Under the pieces are notes generated by a model. That model saw only the letters and a program-made list of their open reading frames with translations, had not been told where the DNA came from and did no database searches. The position numbers were made by a program, and so were the translations under genes. Below are positions 1-8,170 of a stretch of DNA of 32,833 nt, in pieces; within the stretch, counting starts at the first letter, position 1; every line of letters starts with the position of its first letter. The stretch is from Oscillospiraceae bacterium (GTDB lineage Bacteria > Bacillota > Clostridia > Oscillospirales > Oscillospiraceae): NCBI GenBank assembly GCA_017412585.1, contig JAFPXK010000062.1, forward strand, positions 1-32,833, read 5' to 3'.

Positions 1-164
1 CGCTTGGCCACCATGGCGCCGGGGGACAGCACCTTGACACGGCGGTCGTCGTTGAGGGAATATTCCTCGGAGGCGGGGGTGGCGTCCACCGCCGTCTGGG
101 CCTCGGCCTGCTCGTTGAGCTTGGCGGCCAGGATGTCGTTTTTATCTTTATCGTTGATTTTCAT
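1..164 (-). CDS. Peptide ABC transporter permease, OppC/DppC type (N-terminus only)
   Basis: Only the first 54 codons are in the window; the gene continues beyond base 1. The protein begins MKINDKDKNDILAAKLNEQ and carries a charged cytoplasmic tail ending in a segment (RRVKVLSPGAMVAKR) like the one that leads into the first membrane helix of OppC/DppC permeases. The ATG at 164 is preceded by a strong AGGGGAGG ribosome binding site and lies 18 bases after the OppB-type gene, so the two permeases are almost certainly co-transcribed. OppC would pair with OppB as the second membrane subunit of the importer. The identification rests mainly on gene order, because no transmembrane part is visible. 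Confidence 0.75.
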   Translation of the reverse strand, partial: MKINDKDKNDILAAKLNEQAEAQTAVDATPASEEYSLNDDRRVKVLSPGAMVAK

Positions 165-182
165 TGTGGCATCCTCCCCTCG

Positions 183-1169
183 TTAAGACAGACGGACCCG
201 GGGGTCCACCACCGCGTACAGCAGGTCGGCAATCAGGTTGCCCAGCAGCGTGAGAATGGCGATAAAGGCCAGGTAGAACATGGAGAACGGGATGTCGCCG
301 CCCACCATGGCGTTATAAGACGTGTAGCCGATGCCGGGGATGGCATAGAGGGTCTCGGTAATCAGGGCGCCGGAGAACAGGCCCGGCAGGGAGCCGCCCA
401 GGATGGTGACCAGGGGGATGAGGGTGTTGCGGAAGGCGTGCTTATAGATGACGCTGTGCTCATCCAGGCCCTTGGCCCGGGCGGTACGGATATAGTCGGC
501 GCTCATGACCTCCAGCATATTGGTGCGGGTATAGCGCATAAGGCCGCCGATGGACAGCACCACCAGGGTGACGATGGGCAGCACCAGATGGTGGGCCTTA
601 TCCAAAAACTGGCCCATGGGGGACAGGCGCTCGTAGTTGCGGCCCACCAGGCCGAACAGGTCGAACCAGCCCAGCTTCACGCTGAACACCAGCTTCAAAA
701 GGGAGGCGAAGAAGAAGGTGGGCAGGGAGATACCGGCCAGGGCCACGATGGACACGGTGTAGTCGGTGACGGAATACTGCTTGGTAGCCGCCAGGATACC
801 CAGGGGAATGGAGATGATGACCTCGAAGAACAAGACGATGAGGCCCATCCAGAAGGACAGCCACACGGTGTCATGGAACTTCTCGATGACGGGCACGGTG
901 TAGAACCAGCTGTCGCCGTGATTGCCGGTGATGAAGTTGCCCAGCCAGCCGAAGTAGCCGGCCAGATAGCCCTTATCCATACCATACTGGGCCTCCAGCT
1001 GGGCCAGCCACTCCTGGTAGGTCTTGGAGCCGGGGCGCTGGGACATCTGCCGGGCCACGTTCTCCAGATAAGAGGTGGGCAGGCAGCGCAGGATGATATA
1101 GATGACCAGCATCACAAAGAAAAAGATGAGGGCGGAATAAAGCAGACGCTTTATGATGTATTTATGCAT
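183..1169 (-). CDS. Peptide ABC transporter permease, OppB/DppB type
   Basis: A 328-residue integral membrane permease, the usual length for OppB/DppB. The start is the ATG at 1169 (MHKYIIKRLLYS), which has GGAGGT six bases upstream; an in-frame ATG 21 bases earlier has no such site. One N-terminal helix (about residues 9-29) is followed by a large external loop and five further helices. The segment ADYIRTARAKGL near residue 235 is the EAA loop that contacts the ATPase subunit, and the C-terminus DPRVRLS is typical of the family. The gene lies between the substrate-binding protein and the OppC-type gene on the same strand. It should form half of the channel of an oligopeptide or dipeptide importer; the exact substrate cannot be read from the sequence. 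Confidence 0.92.
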   Translation of the reverse strand: MHKYIIKRLLYSALIFFFVMLVIYIILRCLPTSYLENVARQMSQRPGSKTYQEWLAQLEAQYGMDKGYLAGYFGWLGNFITGNHGDSWFYTVPVIEKFHDTVWLSFWMGLIVLFFEVIISIPLGILAATKQYSVTDYTVSIVALAGISLPTFFFASLLKLVFSVKLGWFDLFGLVGRNYERLSPMGQFLDKAHHLVLPIVTLVVLSIGGLMRYTRTNMLEVMSADYIRTARAKGLDEHSVIYKHAFRNTLIPLVTILGGSLPGLFSGALITETLYAIPGIGYTSYNAMVGGDIPFSMFYLAFIAILTLLGNLIADLLYAVVDPRVRLS

Positions 1170-1217
1170 GGGTTTACCTCCATTCGTCAAGGGTGGGGCG
1201 CCGGGATATGCTCAAAT

Positions 1218-1302
1218 CGCCGTATATCAAAAGACGGCTCTTTCCGGGAGCTGCCCTTTGATATACGGCGTCGCCGCCGCCCCCGCGGCTTGCGCCGCGG
1301 GG
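1218..1302 (-). promoter_or_regulatory. Two stem-loops between the binding-protein and OppB-type genes
   Basis: Two strong inverted repeats sit in the 177-base gap after the substrate-binding-protein stop. One has perfect 14-base arms (1218-1231 and 1257-1270, arm CGCCGTATATCAAA) around a 25-base loop that contains a smaller GCTC/GAGC stem. The other has perfect 9-base arms (1281-1289 and 1294-1302, arm CCCCGCGGC) with a 4-base loop. Neither is followed by a good U-tract on the minus strand, so they look more like 3'-protecting or partial-attenuation hairpins than true terminators. Such elements commonly raise the amount of binding protein over permease; that role is inferred. Confidence 0.6.
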
Positions 1303-1346
1303 ACGGCAGACGTTTCGCTGTGTCAGATCAGGCGTTCAGCCTGCGC

Positions 1347-3650
1347 TCAGTTCATCTCCAGGTTCTGAATCTCGCTCATCCAGCCATAGAAGGTGGTGAT
1401 GTCGGGAGTAACAGTAGCCATGTTCACACGCTCGGTGGAGAAGATGATGGCGTTCTGGCGCTGATAGGTGGGAGTCTCCACGGCCCAGTCAACCACGATG
1501 TCCAGGCAGGCCTTGTACATGGCCTTGCGGTACTCCTGATTGGTGGTGGCGCGGGCGTCCATGATCAGCTTATCCAGCTCGGGATCGGCGATGCAGTACT
1601 CATAGTTGGAACCGCCCTGGGCAGCGCCGCCCATGGGGTTCTGACCGTCGCGGGCAGTGCCGGCGTTGGCCACGTCAGAGTAGTAGATCTGATACATATC
1701 GGGATCGACGGTGGCGCCCCAGGCGGCGGCCCACATATCGACCTGGATGGCGTCCAGGTTATCCCACAGATCGGAGCTGTTGGTCAGGTCCTTGATGTTC
1801 AGCTTGATGCCCAGCTCTTCCAGAGCATTGGCAGCCTCGGTGACGATCATGAAGGCGGGGTGATCGCCGGTGCCGTCGCCGGGAATCCAGAAGGTGTACT
1901 CCATCTTGGCGCCCTCGGGAGCAGCGGTGACCTTGCCGTCCTGAACGGTGTAGCCGGCGGCCTCGAAGAAGCCCAGAGCAGCGGCCTTGGCAGCAGCGTA
2001 CTTGGCCTCAGCGTCCATATCGGAGGTGTAGATATCGTTGCCGTTCACATCCACGGAGAAGGCTACCTTGTAGCCGTCATCGGCGGGACGGGGAGCGGCC
2101 CAGGAGGTGTTGGAAATGGGGTAGTTGATGACGGAGGCGCGATCGCCATAGTAGGAGTCGATGGCCACGTCACGATACACGGCAAAGATGGTGCCGAAGG
2201 CCTTACGCAGGTTCTTGGAGGCCTCGGAAGCGCCGTCGCCGCCCACGGACACGTTGATGGCGTTCTGGCCGATGTAGCCGTAGCCCAGGTTGTCCACGGT
2301 GTTGGTGGTGATCTTATCGCCGGTCAGCTCGCCGCCGTTGGTCTGCTCGATGGCGGTGATGTTCTTGTCGGAGAAGGTGGGATCGGTGATGTCGATGGTG
2401 CCGGTGACGATACCGTTGAGCTTATCGTCATCGCTGTTGCACTGCACGAAGTTGACGTACTTGGTCTTGGGCTCGCCCTGGAAGTAGTTCTCGTTGGCCT
2501 CATAGTTGATGACGCCGTTCTCGAACTTGATGAACTTGTAGGGGCCGGCACCCATGGGCTGGGTGGTCTTGGCACGGACAGAGCTCAGGTCGCCCTTGGG
2601 GAAGCCGAAAGAGTTGTTGTCGTAGTCATACAGGTCCTTGTTGCCGTAGTAGTGCAGAGGAGCAATGGACACGCCCAGCTGATAGATAGCGGTGGCGTCC
2701 ACCTTGGTCATGTGCACCCGCAGGCTGTTGTCGCCGGTCTTCTGGATACCGGTGATGCTGGCGGCGGACTCACCGGTCTGGATACCGGTGGTGGCGTACT
2801 CGTCCAGGCCGGGGAACAGGTCCTCGACGGTGGAGCCGGCGTTCTCGGTGTTGATCATGCCGGCGACGTCAGCGCCGTAAGCGGCCTCCAGAGCGGCAGC
2901 GAACTCCTCGATGGTCTCACCGCCGAAGCCCCAGGCGGAAGCAGCGGCGTTGATGTCACCCTCGGCGGCATAGCCGGCGCCCACGCAGTAGTCCACGATC
3001 TCCTGGGCCAGAGCGGTGGTAGCGGCGTCATACTTGCCCCAGAAGGCGGTCTGCTGCTCTTCGGTCCAATAGGTGAAGTCAGCATTGTCGCGGCCGGCGG
3101 CATAGAGCAGGTTCAGCAGGGTGTCCATGCCGCTGCGATAGGCCTCCATGCCCTCGATGGGCTGAGCATACAGGGTGCTGGAGCCATCGTAGGTGGGGTC
3201 GCACAGAACGTACATGGAGAAAATGACGTCATCCACGGTCAGGGGCTCGCCATCGGAGAAGACCAGGTCATCGCGCAGAACGAAATCGTAATCCACGGTG
3301 CCGTCGGCATTCTCGGTGATGGTCAGATCAGCGGGACCATAATAGGTATAATCGGTACCGTTATAGTTGATGGTCTCGCCTTCGATACCCTTGAGGATGA
3401 TGGCGCCGGTACGGTCAGAGGCCAGCAGGCCCAGCTGGGTCATGGCCATAGCGTCCTGATCGTACGCAGTCTGGGAAAAGAAGGGGGAGAACTTGCTGTT
3501 GAAGGGGCTGTAGCCGACGGACAGAGTCTTGGCCTCGGCGGGAGCCTCTTCGCCCTCGTTGCTGGGAGTGGCGGTCTGGCCGCAGCCTGCGAGCAGGGCG
3601 ACAACCATCACCAGTGCCAAGAGCAGAGACAAAATCTTCTTGGTGTTCAT
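1347..3650 (-). CDS. Peptide ABC transporter substrate-binding lipoprotein (SBP family 5)
   Basis: A 767-residue extracytoplasmic solute-binding protein of the OppA/DppA (SBP_bac_5) family. The N-terminus is a lipoprotein signal peptide: positive MNTKK, a hydrophobic core, and lipobox LAGC with the lipidated Cys at residue 23. The mature part begins with a short acidic linker, then KTLSVGYSPF, the usual first strand of the fold. Later segments such as DYDFVLRDDLVFSDGEPLTVDDV and PMGAGPYKF are family hallmarks. At 767 residues it is clearly longer than the typical 500-600, with a long insertion around residues 180-280. The start has AAGGAG upstream. It should deliver peptides to the two permeases downstream. 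The ATPase genes are not in the window and may lie beyond base 1. Confidence 0.93.
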   Translation of the reverse strand: MNTKKILSLLLALVMVVALLAGCGQTATPSNEGEEAPAEAKTLSVGYSPFNSKFSPFFSQTAYDQDAMAMTQLGLLASDRTGAIILKGIEGETINYNGTDYTYYGPADLTITENADGTVDYDFVLRDDLVFSDGEPLTVDDVIFSMYVLCDPTYDGSSTLYAQPIEGMEAYRSGMDTLLNLLYAAGRDNADFTYWTEEQQTAFWGKYDAATTALAQEIVDYCVGAGYAAEGDINAAASAWGFGGETIEEFAAALEAAYGADVAGMINTENAGSTVEDLFPGLDEYATTGIQTGESAASITGIQKTGDNSLRVHMTKVDATAIYQLGVSIAPLHYYGNKDLYDYDNNSFGFPKGDLSSVRAKTTQPMGAGPYKFIKFENGVINYEANENYFQGEPKTKYVNFVQCNSDDDKLNGIVTGTIDITDPTFSDKNITAIEQTNGGELTGDKITTNTVDNLGYGYIGQNAINVSVGGDGASEASKNLRKAFGTIFAVYRDVAIDSYYGDRASVINYPISNTSWAAPRPADDGYKVAFSVDVNGNDIYTSDMDAEAKYAAAKAAALGFFEAAGYTVQDGKVTAAPEGAKMEYTFWIPGDGTGDHPAFMIVTEAANALEELGIKLNIKDLTNSSDLWDNLDAIQVDMWAAAWGATVDPDMYQIYYSDVANAGTARDGQNPMGGAAQGGSNYEYCIADPELDKLIMDARATTNQEYRKAMYKACLDIVVDWAVETPTYQRQNAIIFSTERVNMATVTPDITTFYGWMSEIQNLEMN

Positions 3651-3683
3651 CTTGAATCTCCTTTTTTAGTATTTTTATTTCAT

Positions 3684-3782
3684 GCGGCAAGCCGCAAGGA
3701 ATAACCCATCGCGTAGGCGCCGAAAGCGGCATTATCTTCTTTCCCGCCAGGGAAAGAAGATGAAAACAGGGTACCCTGTTTT
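3684..3782 (-). repeat. Cluster of palindromes upstream of the binding-protein gene
   Basis: Within about 100 bases of the 147-base gap lie a perfect 20-base palindrome (3763-3782, half-site AAAACAGGGT), a perfect 12-base inverted repeat with a 4-base loop (3734-3745 and 3750-3761, arm ATCTTCTTTCCC), a 5-base stem with a 2-base loop (3684-3695), and a weaker 4-base stem (3719-3730). The density is far above the surrounding sequence and looks like a REP/BIME-type intergenic element. It sits just downstream of the membrane-protein gene and just before the binding-protein ribosome binding site, so it could terminate, attenuate or process the transcript. Confidence 0.6.
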
Positions 3783-3797
3783 GGCGCACGGCGCAGT

Positions 3798-4334
3798 TTA
3801 TTCGGTTTCTTCGCCGGGGATGACCTCCATGGCGAAGCGGCGGCGGAGGGCGAAGAGGGCCGCGCCGCTGCCCAGCAGCGCCGCCGTGGCGCAGAGGGTG
3901 GGCAGGTGGAGGGGGCCTTGGCCTGTGGCGGCATACACGATCTGCCCGGCCAGGCTCGCCGCCGCCAGCAGGGCGGCCAGGAAGCTCCAGGGGGCCAGGC
4001 GCTCGATCTGATCCCGCCGCTCATGGGTCAGCTTCTCCCCCAGGGTCAGCAGCCGGATGCACCACTGGGCCAGCAGCGCCACCGGCGCAATGGTCAGGGC
4101 CAGGGGAATCATCACGTACCACACCCGCAGGATGGGGGCCACCGCCAGCAGCGGCACCAGCAGGGCCACGGCGCACAGCGCCGTCAGCGCCGTGGCCAGG
4201 GGCAGGCCGCGGCGGTCACGGGGCAGGACGTAGCGGTAATAATCGCCCACATAGTCCGCCACCGTGCGGAGACGGCCACGCTCGTCCAGCTCCTCATGCA
4301 GTGTATAATCCTTGCTGTATTTTCCGGATAGCAC
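3798..4334 (-). CDS. Small four-helix membrane protein of unknown function
   Basis: A 178-residue protein that I do not recognise. The start is probably the GTG at 4334 (VLSGKYSKDYTLHEE), which has AGGAGG six bases upstream; the frame is open for 30 more codons but without a site. The first 55 residues are hydrophilic and charged (LHEELDERGRLRTVADYVGDYYRYV). They are followed by about four hydrophobic segments, roughly residues 62-82, 85-105, 125-145 and 150-165, then a short basic/acidic tail. It is the first gene after a good promoter and precedes the peptide-transporter genes on the same strand, so it may be co-expressed with them, but no catalytic motif is visible. A transporter accessory role is only a guess. 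Confidence 0.7.
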   Translation of the reverse strand: MLSGKYSKDYTLHEELDERGRLRTVADYVGDYYRYVLPRDRRGLPLATALTALCAVALLVPLLAVAPILRVWYVMIPLALTIAPVALLAQWCIRLLTLGEKLTHERRDQIERLAPWSFLAALLAAASLAGQIVYAATGQGPLHLPTLCATAALLGSGAALFALRRRFAMEVIPGEETE

Positions 4335-4415
4335 CGCTGTCCTCCTGCATCGGCGCAGCCCCGGAGGGGTACAGTTCACCCAATCCCACAGGGGCAGGCG
4401 CCGCCATGATGGAAT

Positions 4416-4445
4416 ATTATACAATAAGCCCCGGGCAGATTACAA
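4416..4445 (-). promoter_or_regulatory. Sigma-A promoter of the membrane protein/peptide transporter operon
   Basis: On the minus strand, TTGTAA (4440-4445) and a perfect TATAAT (4416-4421) are separated by 18 bases. They lie 82 bases upstream of the GTG start at 4334. No equally good promoter is seen nearer the binding-protein gene. Confidence 0.7.
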
Positions 4446-4494
4446 GCCTAAATCCGTAATTTTGATGGATTTGTCAAAAATCAGCGAAAAATAA

Positions 4495-6189
4495 CTATGC
4501 GTTCAGTGGATTTTCGGCAAGCCAGCGCTGAATGGCGCTGCCCACTTCCTTCATGCAGCCGGGATCGTAGGGCACCTTCAGCCCGGCGCCGTGGACCAGC
4601 TCCTCGAAGGTGCAGGTGCCGCCCTTGTCCACAAAGGCCAGATACCGCTGCCAGGCGTCGTCCCGATTGCGGAGGTAGGCCATCCAGAACTGGAAGGCCA
4701 CCGTCTGGGCCATGCAGTAATCGATATAGTAGAAGGGGTGCTGATAGATGTGGAGCTGGCGCTGCCAGCCGGCGCCCCGGCCGTAGAAGGGCAGGTCGGC
4801 AAAGTCGTTCCAGGGGCGGTATTTATGCTCCAGCTCCATCCAGACCTCATTGCGCTGGGCGGGGGTCAGGTCGGGATTCTCATACATGCGGTGCTGGAAC
4901 TCGTCCACCATGCAGCCGTAGGGGATGAAGGTGAGAGATTCCTCGCAGTGGGCGATCTCGTACTTCCGGGTGGCGGGGCCGAAGAACAGGTGATGGAAGG
5001 GGCTGGTGAGGAACTCCATGCTCATGGAGTGGCACTCGCAGGACTCCATGGTGGGGCTCATGAGCTGGGGGATGATGCCCTTGCGCATAGCCCGCCAGCC
5101 GGCAAAGGCGTGGCCCGCCTCGTGGGTCAGCACGTCCACGTCGCCGGAGGTGCCGTTGAAGTTGGAGAAGATGAAGGGGGAATGGTAGTCGTAGATCTCG
5201 GTGCAGTAGCCGCCGGGGGCCTTGCCGTCCTTGCTGAGCACGTCCAGCAGCTCATTGTCATACATGTGGTCGATGAAGGCGGCGGTCTCGGGGCTCAGCT
5301 TGTGGTACATCTCCAGACCGGCGGCCAGGATATCGTCGGCGGTGCCCTGGGGGACGGGGTTGCCGTCGGGGAAGAGCACCAGGTCGTCATAGAACTTCAG
5401 CTTGTCAAGGCCGATGCGCCTGGCCTGGGCCTCCTTTACCTTGGCCACGATGGGCACCAGGTCGGTGGCGATCTGGTCGCGGAAGGCGGCTACCTTGGCG
5501 GCGTCGTAGCAGTTGCGGCCCAGGCGGTCGTAGGCCAGGGGGATGAAGTTGTCGTAGCCCATCATCCGGCCCTGGGCGGTGCGGACGTGGATAAGCTCAT
5601 CATAGAGCCGGTCCAGCTCCTCACGGTGGGCATCGAAGAAGCGGCCCTCGGCCTCGGTGGCCGCCTTGCGGACGGCCCGGTCGGCGCTCTCCTTGTAGGG
5701 GCGCAGCTTGGGCAGGGGCATGGTCTTGCCGTCGAACTCCACCATGGCGGAGGCGTAGAGCTTCTGGTACTCGCTGGTGAGCTTATTCTCCTTCTGGATC
5801 AGCTCCACCATCTCGGGCTTGAAGGTGCGCTGCTCGATCTCCAGGTTGGTGAAAATCAGCTTGCCGAACTTCTCCTCCAGGGCGGGGCGGAAGGGGGAGG
5901 ACAGCATGGCGGCGTTGATCTCCTGCTCCAGCTCACGGAGGAGGGGGAGATTCTCGTCGTTGAAGTCGTTCTCCTTGTCGTAGAATTCGTCCCGGGTGTC
6001 GATGGTGTGGCGGATGTAGGCCAGATTGCTCATGGTGCTGACCCGGCCGCTGATGACGTTGAGCCGGTCGATGGCGGCGATCTGCTCCTCCACCGAGGCG
6101 GCGGCGCGGAGGGCGTCGCGGACCTCCGTGAGCTGCTGCTTCAATGCATCGATATCCAGACGGGTATAGGGCATTTCGGAAAATTTCAT
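4495..6189 (-). CDS. M3 family oligoendopeptidase (PepF-like)
   Basis: A 564-residue cytoplasmic zinc oligopeptidase of family M3, close to the usual 560-600. The zinc motif HEAGH is at residues 356-360 (H356, E357, H360), and the expected third ligand is Glu385 in ESCECHSMSME, 29 residues on. The start at 6189 (MKFSEMPYTRL) has GGAGG five bases upstream; an upstream in-frame ATG at 6210 lacks a site. It should cut short imported peptides. That fits its position beside a peptide importer and opposite an M18 aminopeptidase driven by the back-to-back promoter. M3 annotation is firm; the exact subfamily (PepF versus related clostridial enzymes) is less so. Confidence 0.93.
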   Translation of the reverse strand: MKFSEMPYTRLDIDALKQQLTEVRDALRAAASVEEQIAAIDRLNVISGRVSTMSNLAYIRHTIDTRDEFYDKENDFNDENLPLLRELEQEINAAMLSSPFRPALEEKFGKLIFTNLEIEQRTFKPEMVELIQKENKLTSEYQKLYASAMVEFDGKTMPLPKLRPYKESADRAVRKAATEAEGRFFDAHREELDRLYDELIHVRTAQGRMMGYDNFIPLAYDRLGRNCYDAAKVAAFRDQIATDLVPIVAKVKEAQARRIGLDKLKFYDDLVLFPDGNPVPQGTADDILAAGLEMYHKLSPETAAFIDHMYDNELLDVLSKDGKAPGGYCTEIYDYHSPFIFSNFNGTSGDVDVLTHEAGHAFAGWRAMRKGIIPQLMSPTMESCECHSMSMEFLTSPFHHLFFGPATRKYEIAHCEESLTFIPYGCMVDEFQHRMYENPDLTPAQRNEVWMELEHKYRPWNDFADLPFYGRGAGWQRQLHIYQHPFYYIDYCMAQTVAFQFWMAYLRNRDDAWQRYLAFVDKGGTCTFEELVHGAGLKVPYDPGCMKEVGSAIQRWLAENPLNA

Positions 6190-6250
6190 GTTGTGCCTCC
6201 TATGGGTCATTTATTGGAAAATCGCTGAAATAGCGTATATTTGTAATACT

Positions 6251-6279
6251 ATTATATAGGAAAGGGGCCGTCAAGTCAA
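6251..6279 (-). promoter_or_regulatory. Sigma-A promoter of the M3 peptidase gene
   Basis: On the minus strand, TTGACT (6274-6279) and a perfect TATAAT (6251-6256) have the ideal 17-base spacing, about 60 bases before the M3 start codon. Confidence 0.85.
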
Positions 6280-6311
6280 TGGCTCCCGGGCGGCGAAAGG
6301 GGGCGGAAACA

Positions 6312-6340
6312 TTGACTTTGCCGGCGCCGCGCTATATAAT
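6312..6340 (+). promoter_or_regulatory. Sigma-A promoter of the M18 aminopeptidase gene
   Basis: TTGACT (6312-6317) and a perfect TATAAT (6335-6340) are 17 bases apart, about 80 bases before the ATG at 6424. It uses the same two hexamers and spacing as the divergent M3 promoter, with the two -35 boxes only 32 bases apart. Confidence 0.87.
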
Positions 6341-6423
6341 CGTGGCGAAACAGAAGCCGCACACAAGATGTAGCGCTTTATCGCTTCAACGCGGCAAAGA
6401 ATTTTTTGTAAGGAGACCAGAAT

Positions 6424-7698
6424 ATGGAAGCTCTGCTGGACTATATCGTCCAATGCCCCACCGCCTTCCACACCGCCGGGCACAGCGCCGCCCTGTTGGA
6501 GGCGGCGGGGTACACCCATCTGACGGAGACGGAGGAATGGCACCTCACTCCGGGCGGGAAGTATTACGTGATGCGCAACGGCTCGTCGGTGATCGCCTTC
6601 CGGCTGCCGGAGGGGCCCGTGGCACGGCTGATGATGGCGGCGGCCCACACCGACAGCCCCAGCTTTAAGCTGAATGAGGACCCCCAGTTCCCCGGCGTGG
6701 GGGTGGAGCGGCTGAGCGTGGAGAAGTACGGCGGCTCTATCTACGCCACGTGGCTGGACAGGCCCCTAAGCATCGCCGGGCGGGTGCTGGTGCGGACAGA
6801 GGGCGGCGTGGAGACCCGGCTGGTGGACCTCCGGGAGCCCTGCGCCGTGATCCCCAACGTGGCCATCCACATGAACCGGCAGATGAACGAGAAAAACGCC
6901 CTGAACCCGGCGGTGGACCTGGTGCCGGTATACGGGCTGGAGGGCTGCGGCAGCCTGAAAGAGCGGATTGCCGCTGCCGCCGGGGCGGAGGAAAAGGACA
7001 TTTTGGGGGACGATCTGTTTCTCTACAATCCCCAGAGGGGCGTTTGCTGGAACGGCCTGGTGTCGGCGCCGCGGCTGGACGACCTGCAGTGCGCCTACGC
7101 GGCGCTTCGCTCTTTGCTGGAGGCGGAGCCTGCGGCGGGCACGGCGGCGGTGTGCTGCCTGTTCGACAACGAGGAGGTGGGCAGCCAGACCAAGCAGGGG
7201 GCGGCGGCGCCCTTCCTGCGCAGCGTGGCGGAGCGGATTGCCGCCTGGAGCGGGGAGCGGGATTTGACGGCGTGGCTGGCCAATAGCTTTATGGCCTCCT
7301 GCGACAACGCCCACGCCCAGCACCCCAACCACCCGGAGCTGGCGGACGCCCGCCACGCCCCACGGATGGGCGGCGGCGTGGTGATTAAGCACAACGCGGC
7401 CCAGCATTACACCACCGACGGCGTTTCCGACGCCATTTTCCGCCTTGTGTGCGAAAAGGCGGGGGTGGCGGTGCAGCATTACAATAACCGCCCCGACATG
7501 GCCGGGGGCTCCACCCTGGGCAACATCGCCAACACACAGGTGGCCCTGAACACGGTGGACGTGGGCTGCGCCCAGCTGGCCATGCACTCCGCCTGGGAGA
7601 CGGCGGCGGAGAGCGATACCCAGGCCATGGTAAAGGCGCTGACGGCGCTGTATGAGACGGCGCTGATCAGCGACGGCAAAGGCGGGTATCGGGTGTGA
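6424..7698 (+). CDS. apeB: M18 family aspartyl aminopeptidase
   Basis: A 424-residue dinuclear-zinc aminopeptidase, the normal length for bacterial M18. Visible hallmarks are AAHTDSPSFKL (H75, D77), FDNEEVGSQTKQGA (D248, E250, E251), SCDNAHAQHPN with its metal-site Asp, and KHNAAQHYTTDGVS near the C-terminus. The ATG at 6424 follows AAGGAGACCAGAAT, a good site. The family removes N-terminal residues, preferentially Asp or Glu, from peptides in the cytoplasm. It lies opposite the M3 oligopeptidase with mirror-image promoters, so the two probably act in sequence on imported peptides. It is a single-gene transcript ending in the strong terminator just downstream. Confidence 0.94.
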   Translation: MEALLDYIVQCPTAFHTAGHSAALLEAAGYTHLTETEEWHLTPGGKYYVMRNGSSVIAFRLPEGPVARLMMAAAHTDSPSFKLNEDPQFPGVGVERLSVEKYGGSIYATWLDRPLSIAGRVLVRTEGGVETRLVDLREPCAVIPNVAIHMNRQMNEKNALNPAVDLVPVYGLEGCGSLKERIAAAAGAEEKDILGDDLFLYNPQRGVCWNGLVSAPRLDDLQCAYAALRSLLEAEPAAGTAAVCCLFDNEEVGSQTKQGAAAPFLRSVAERIAAWSGERDLTAWLANSFMASCDNAHAQHPNHPELADARHAPRMGGGVVIKHNAAQHYTTDGVSDAIFRLVCEKAGVAVQHYNNRPDMAGGSTLGNIANTQVALNTVDVGCAQLAMHSAWETAAESDTQAMVKALTALYETALISDGKGGYRV

Positions 7699-7731
7699 GA
7701 TGATAATGGATACTGAAGATTGAATTATTGC

Positions 7732-7790
7732 GGTATCCGCTGCGCGGATGGATATAACATGCGCGCAGCGGATACCTTTTTGTTTATTTT
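7732..7790 (+). terminator. Intrinsic terminator of the M18 aminopeptidase gene
   Basis: A perfect 15-base stem (7732-7746 and 7762-7776, arm GGTATCCGCTGCGCG) with a 15-base loop is followed at once by a T-rich run (7777-7790). Confidence 0.93.
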
Positions 7791-7968
7791 AGGGTGTATG
7801 TTGCCGCCGGGGCGGCGGGCGATTCGTGAATCGCCCCTACGGAGGGGTGGGGCCGGGGTGTCATGCAGCGAACCTTGGCGGTAATCGCGGCCCGGGGGGG
7901 CGGGCCGCTGGGCGCCAGTGACGGCCCGCGAGGTACGAGCGGCTGCCGGAACCAGTGCCCTTGGGGTA

Positions 7969-8045
7969 GCGCCAGCGACACACCGCGAAGAATGAGCGGA
8001 ATGTGGAGCCAGTGCCCTTGGGGTAGCGGCGGGCCCTACGGAGGG
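7969..8045 (+). repeat. 77-bp direct repeat, copy A
   Basis: Starts GCGCCAGCGACAC and ends CCCTACGGAGGG. It aligns without gaps to copy B at 8171-8247 with about 12 differences in 77, concentrated in two patches (around unit positions 30-35 and 58-65). The second patch is a hairpin arm. Confidence 0.8.
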
Positions 8046-8170
8046 GACAGGGCAGATGTTGCGCGGACGCAGAGGGGGCGGACAGAGTCGTCCGCCCCTA
8101 CGGAGGGTTCATCGTTACCGATTGCCATTCATCCGGCCGTGGTGGGAATCGCTGCCTTGCGGGCGGAGCA

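Noticed and set aside
438..3704. 1088-codon open frame on the plus strand
   Set aside because: It lies antisense to the binding-protein and permease genes. Its translation is Gly/His/Val-rich without domains, as expected from the complement of GC-rich coding sequence.
4591..6228. 545-codon open frame on the plus strand
   Set aside because: Antisense to the M3 peptidase, which has its catalytic motif, ribosome binding site and promoter on the other strand.
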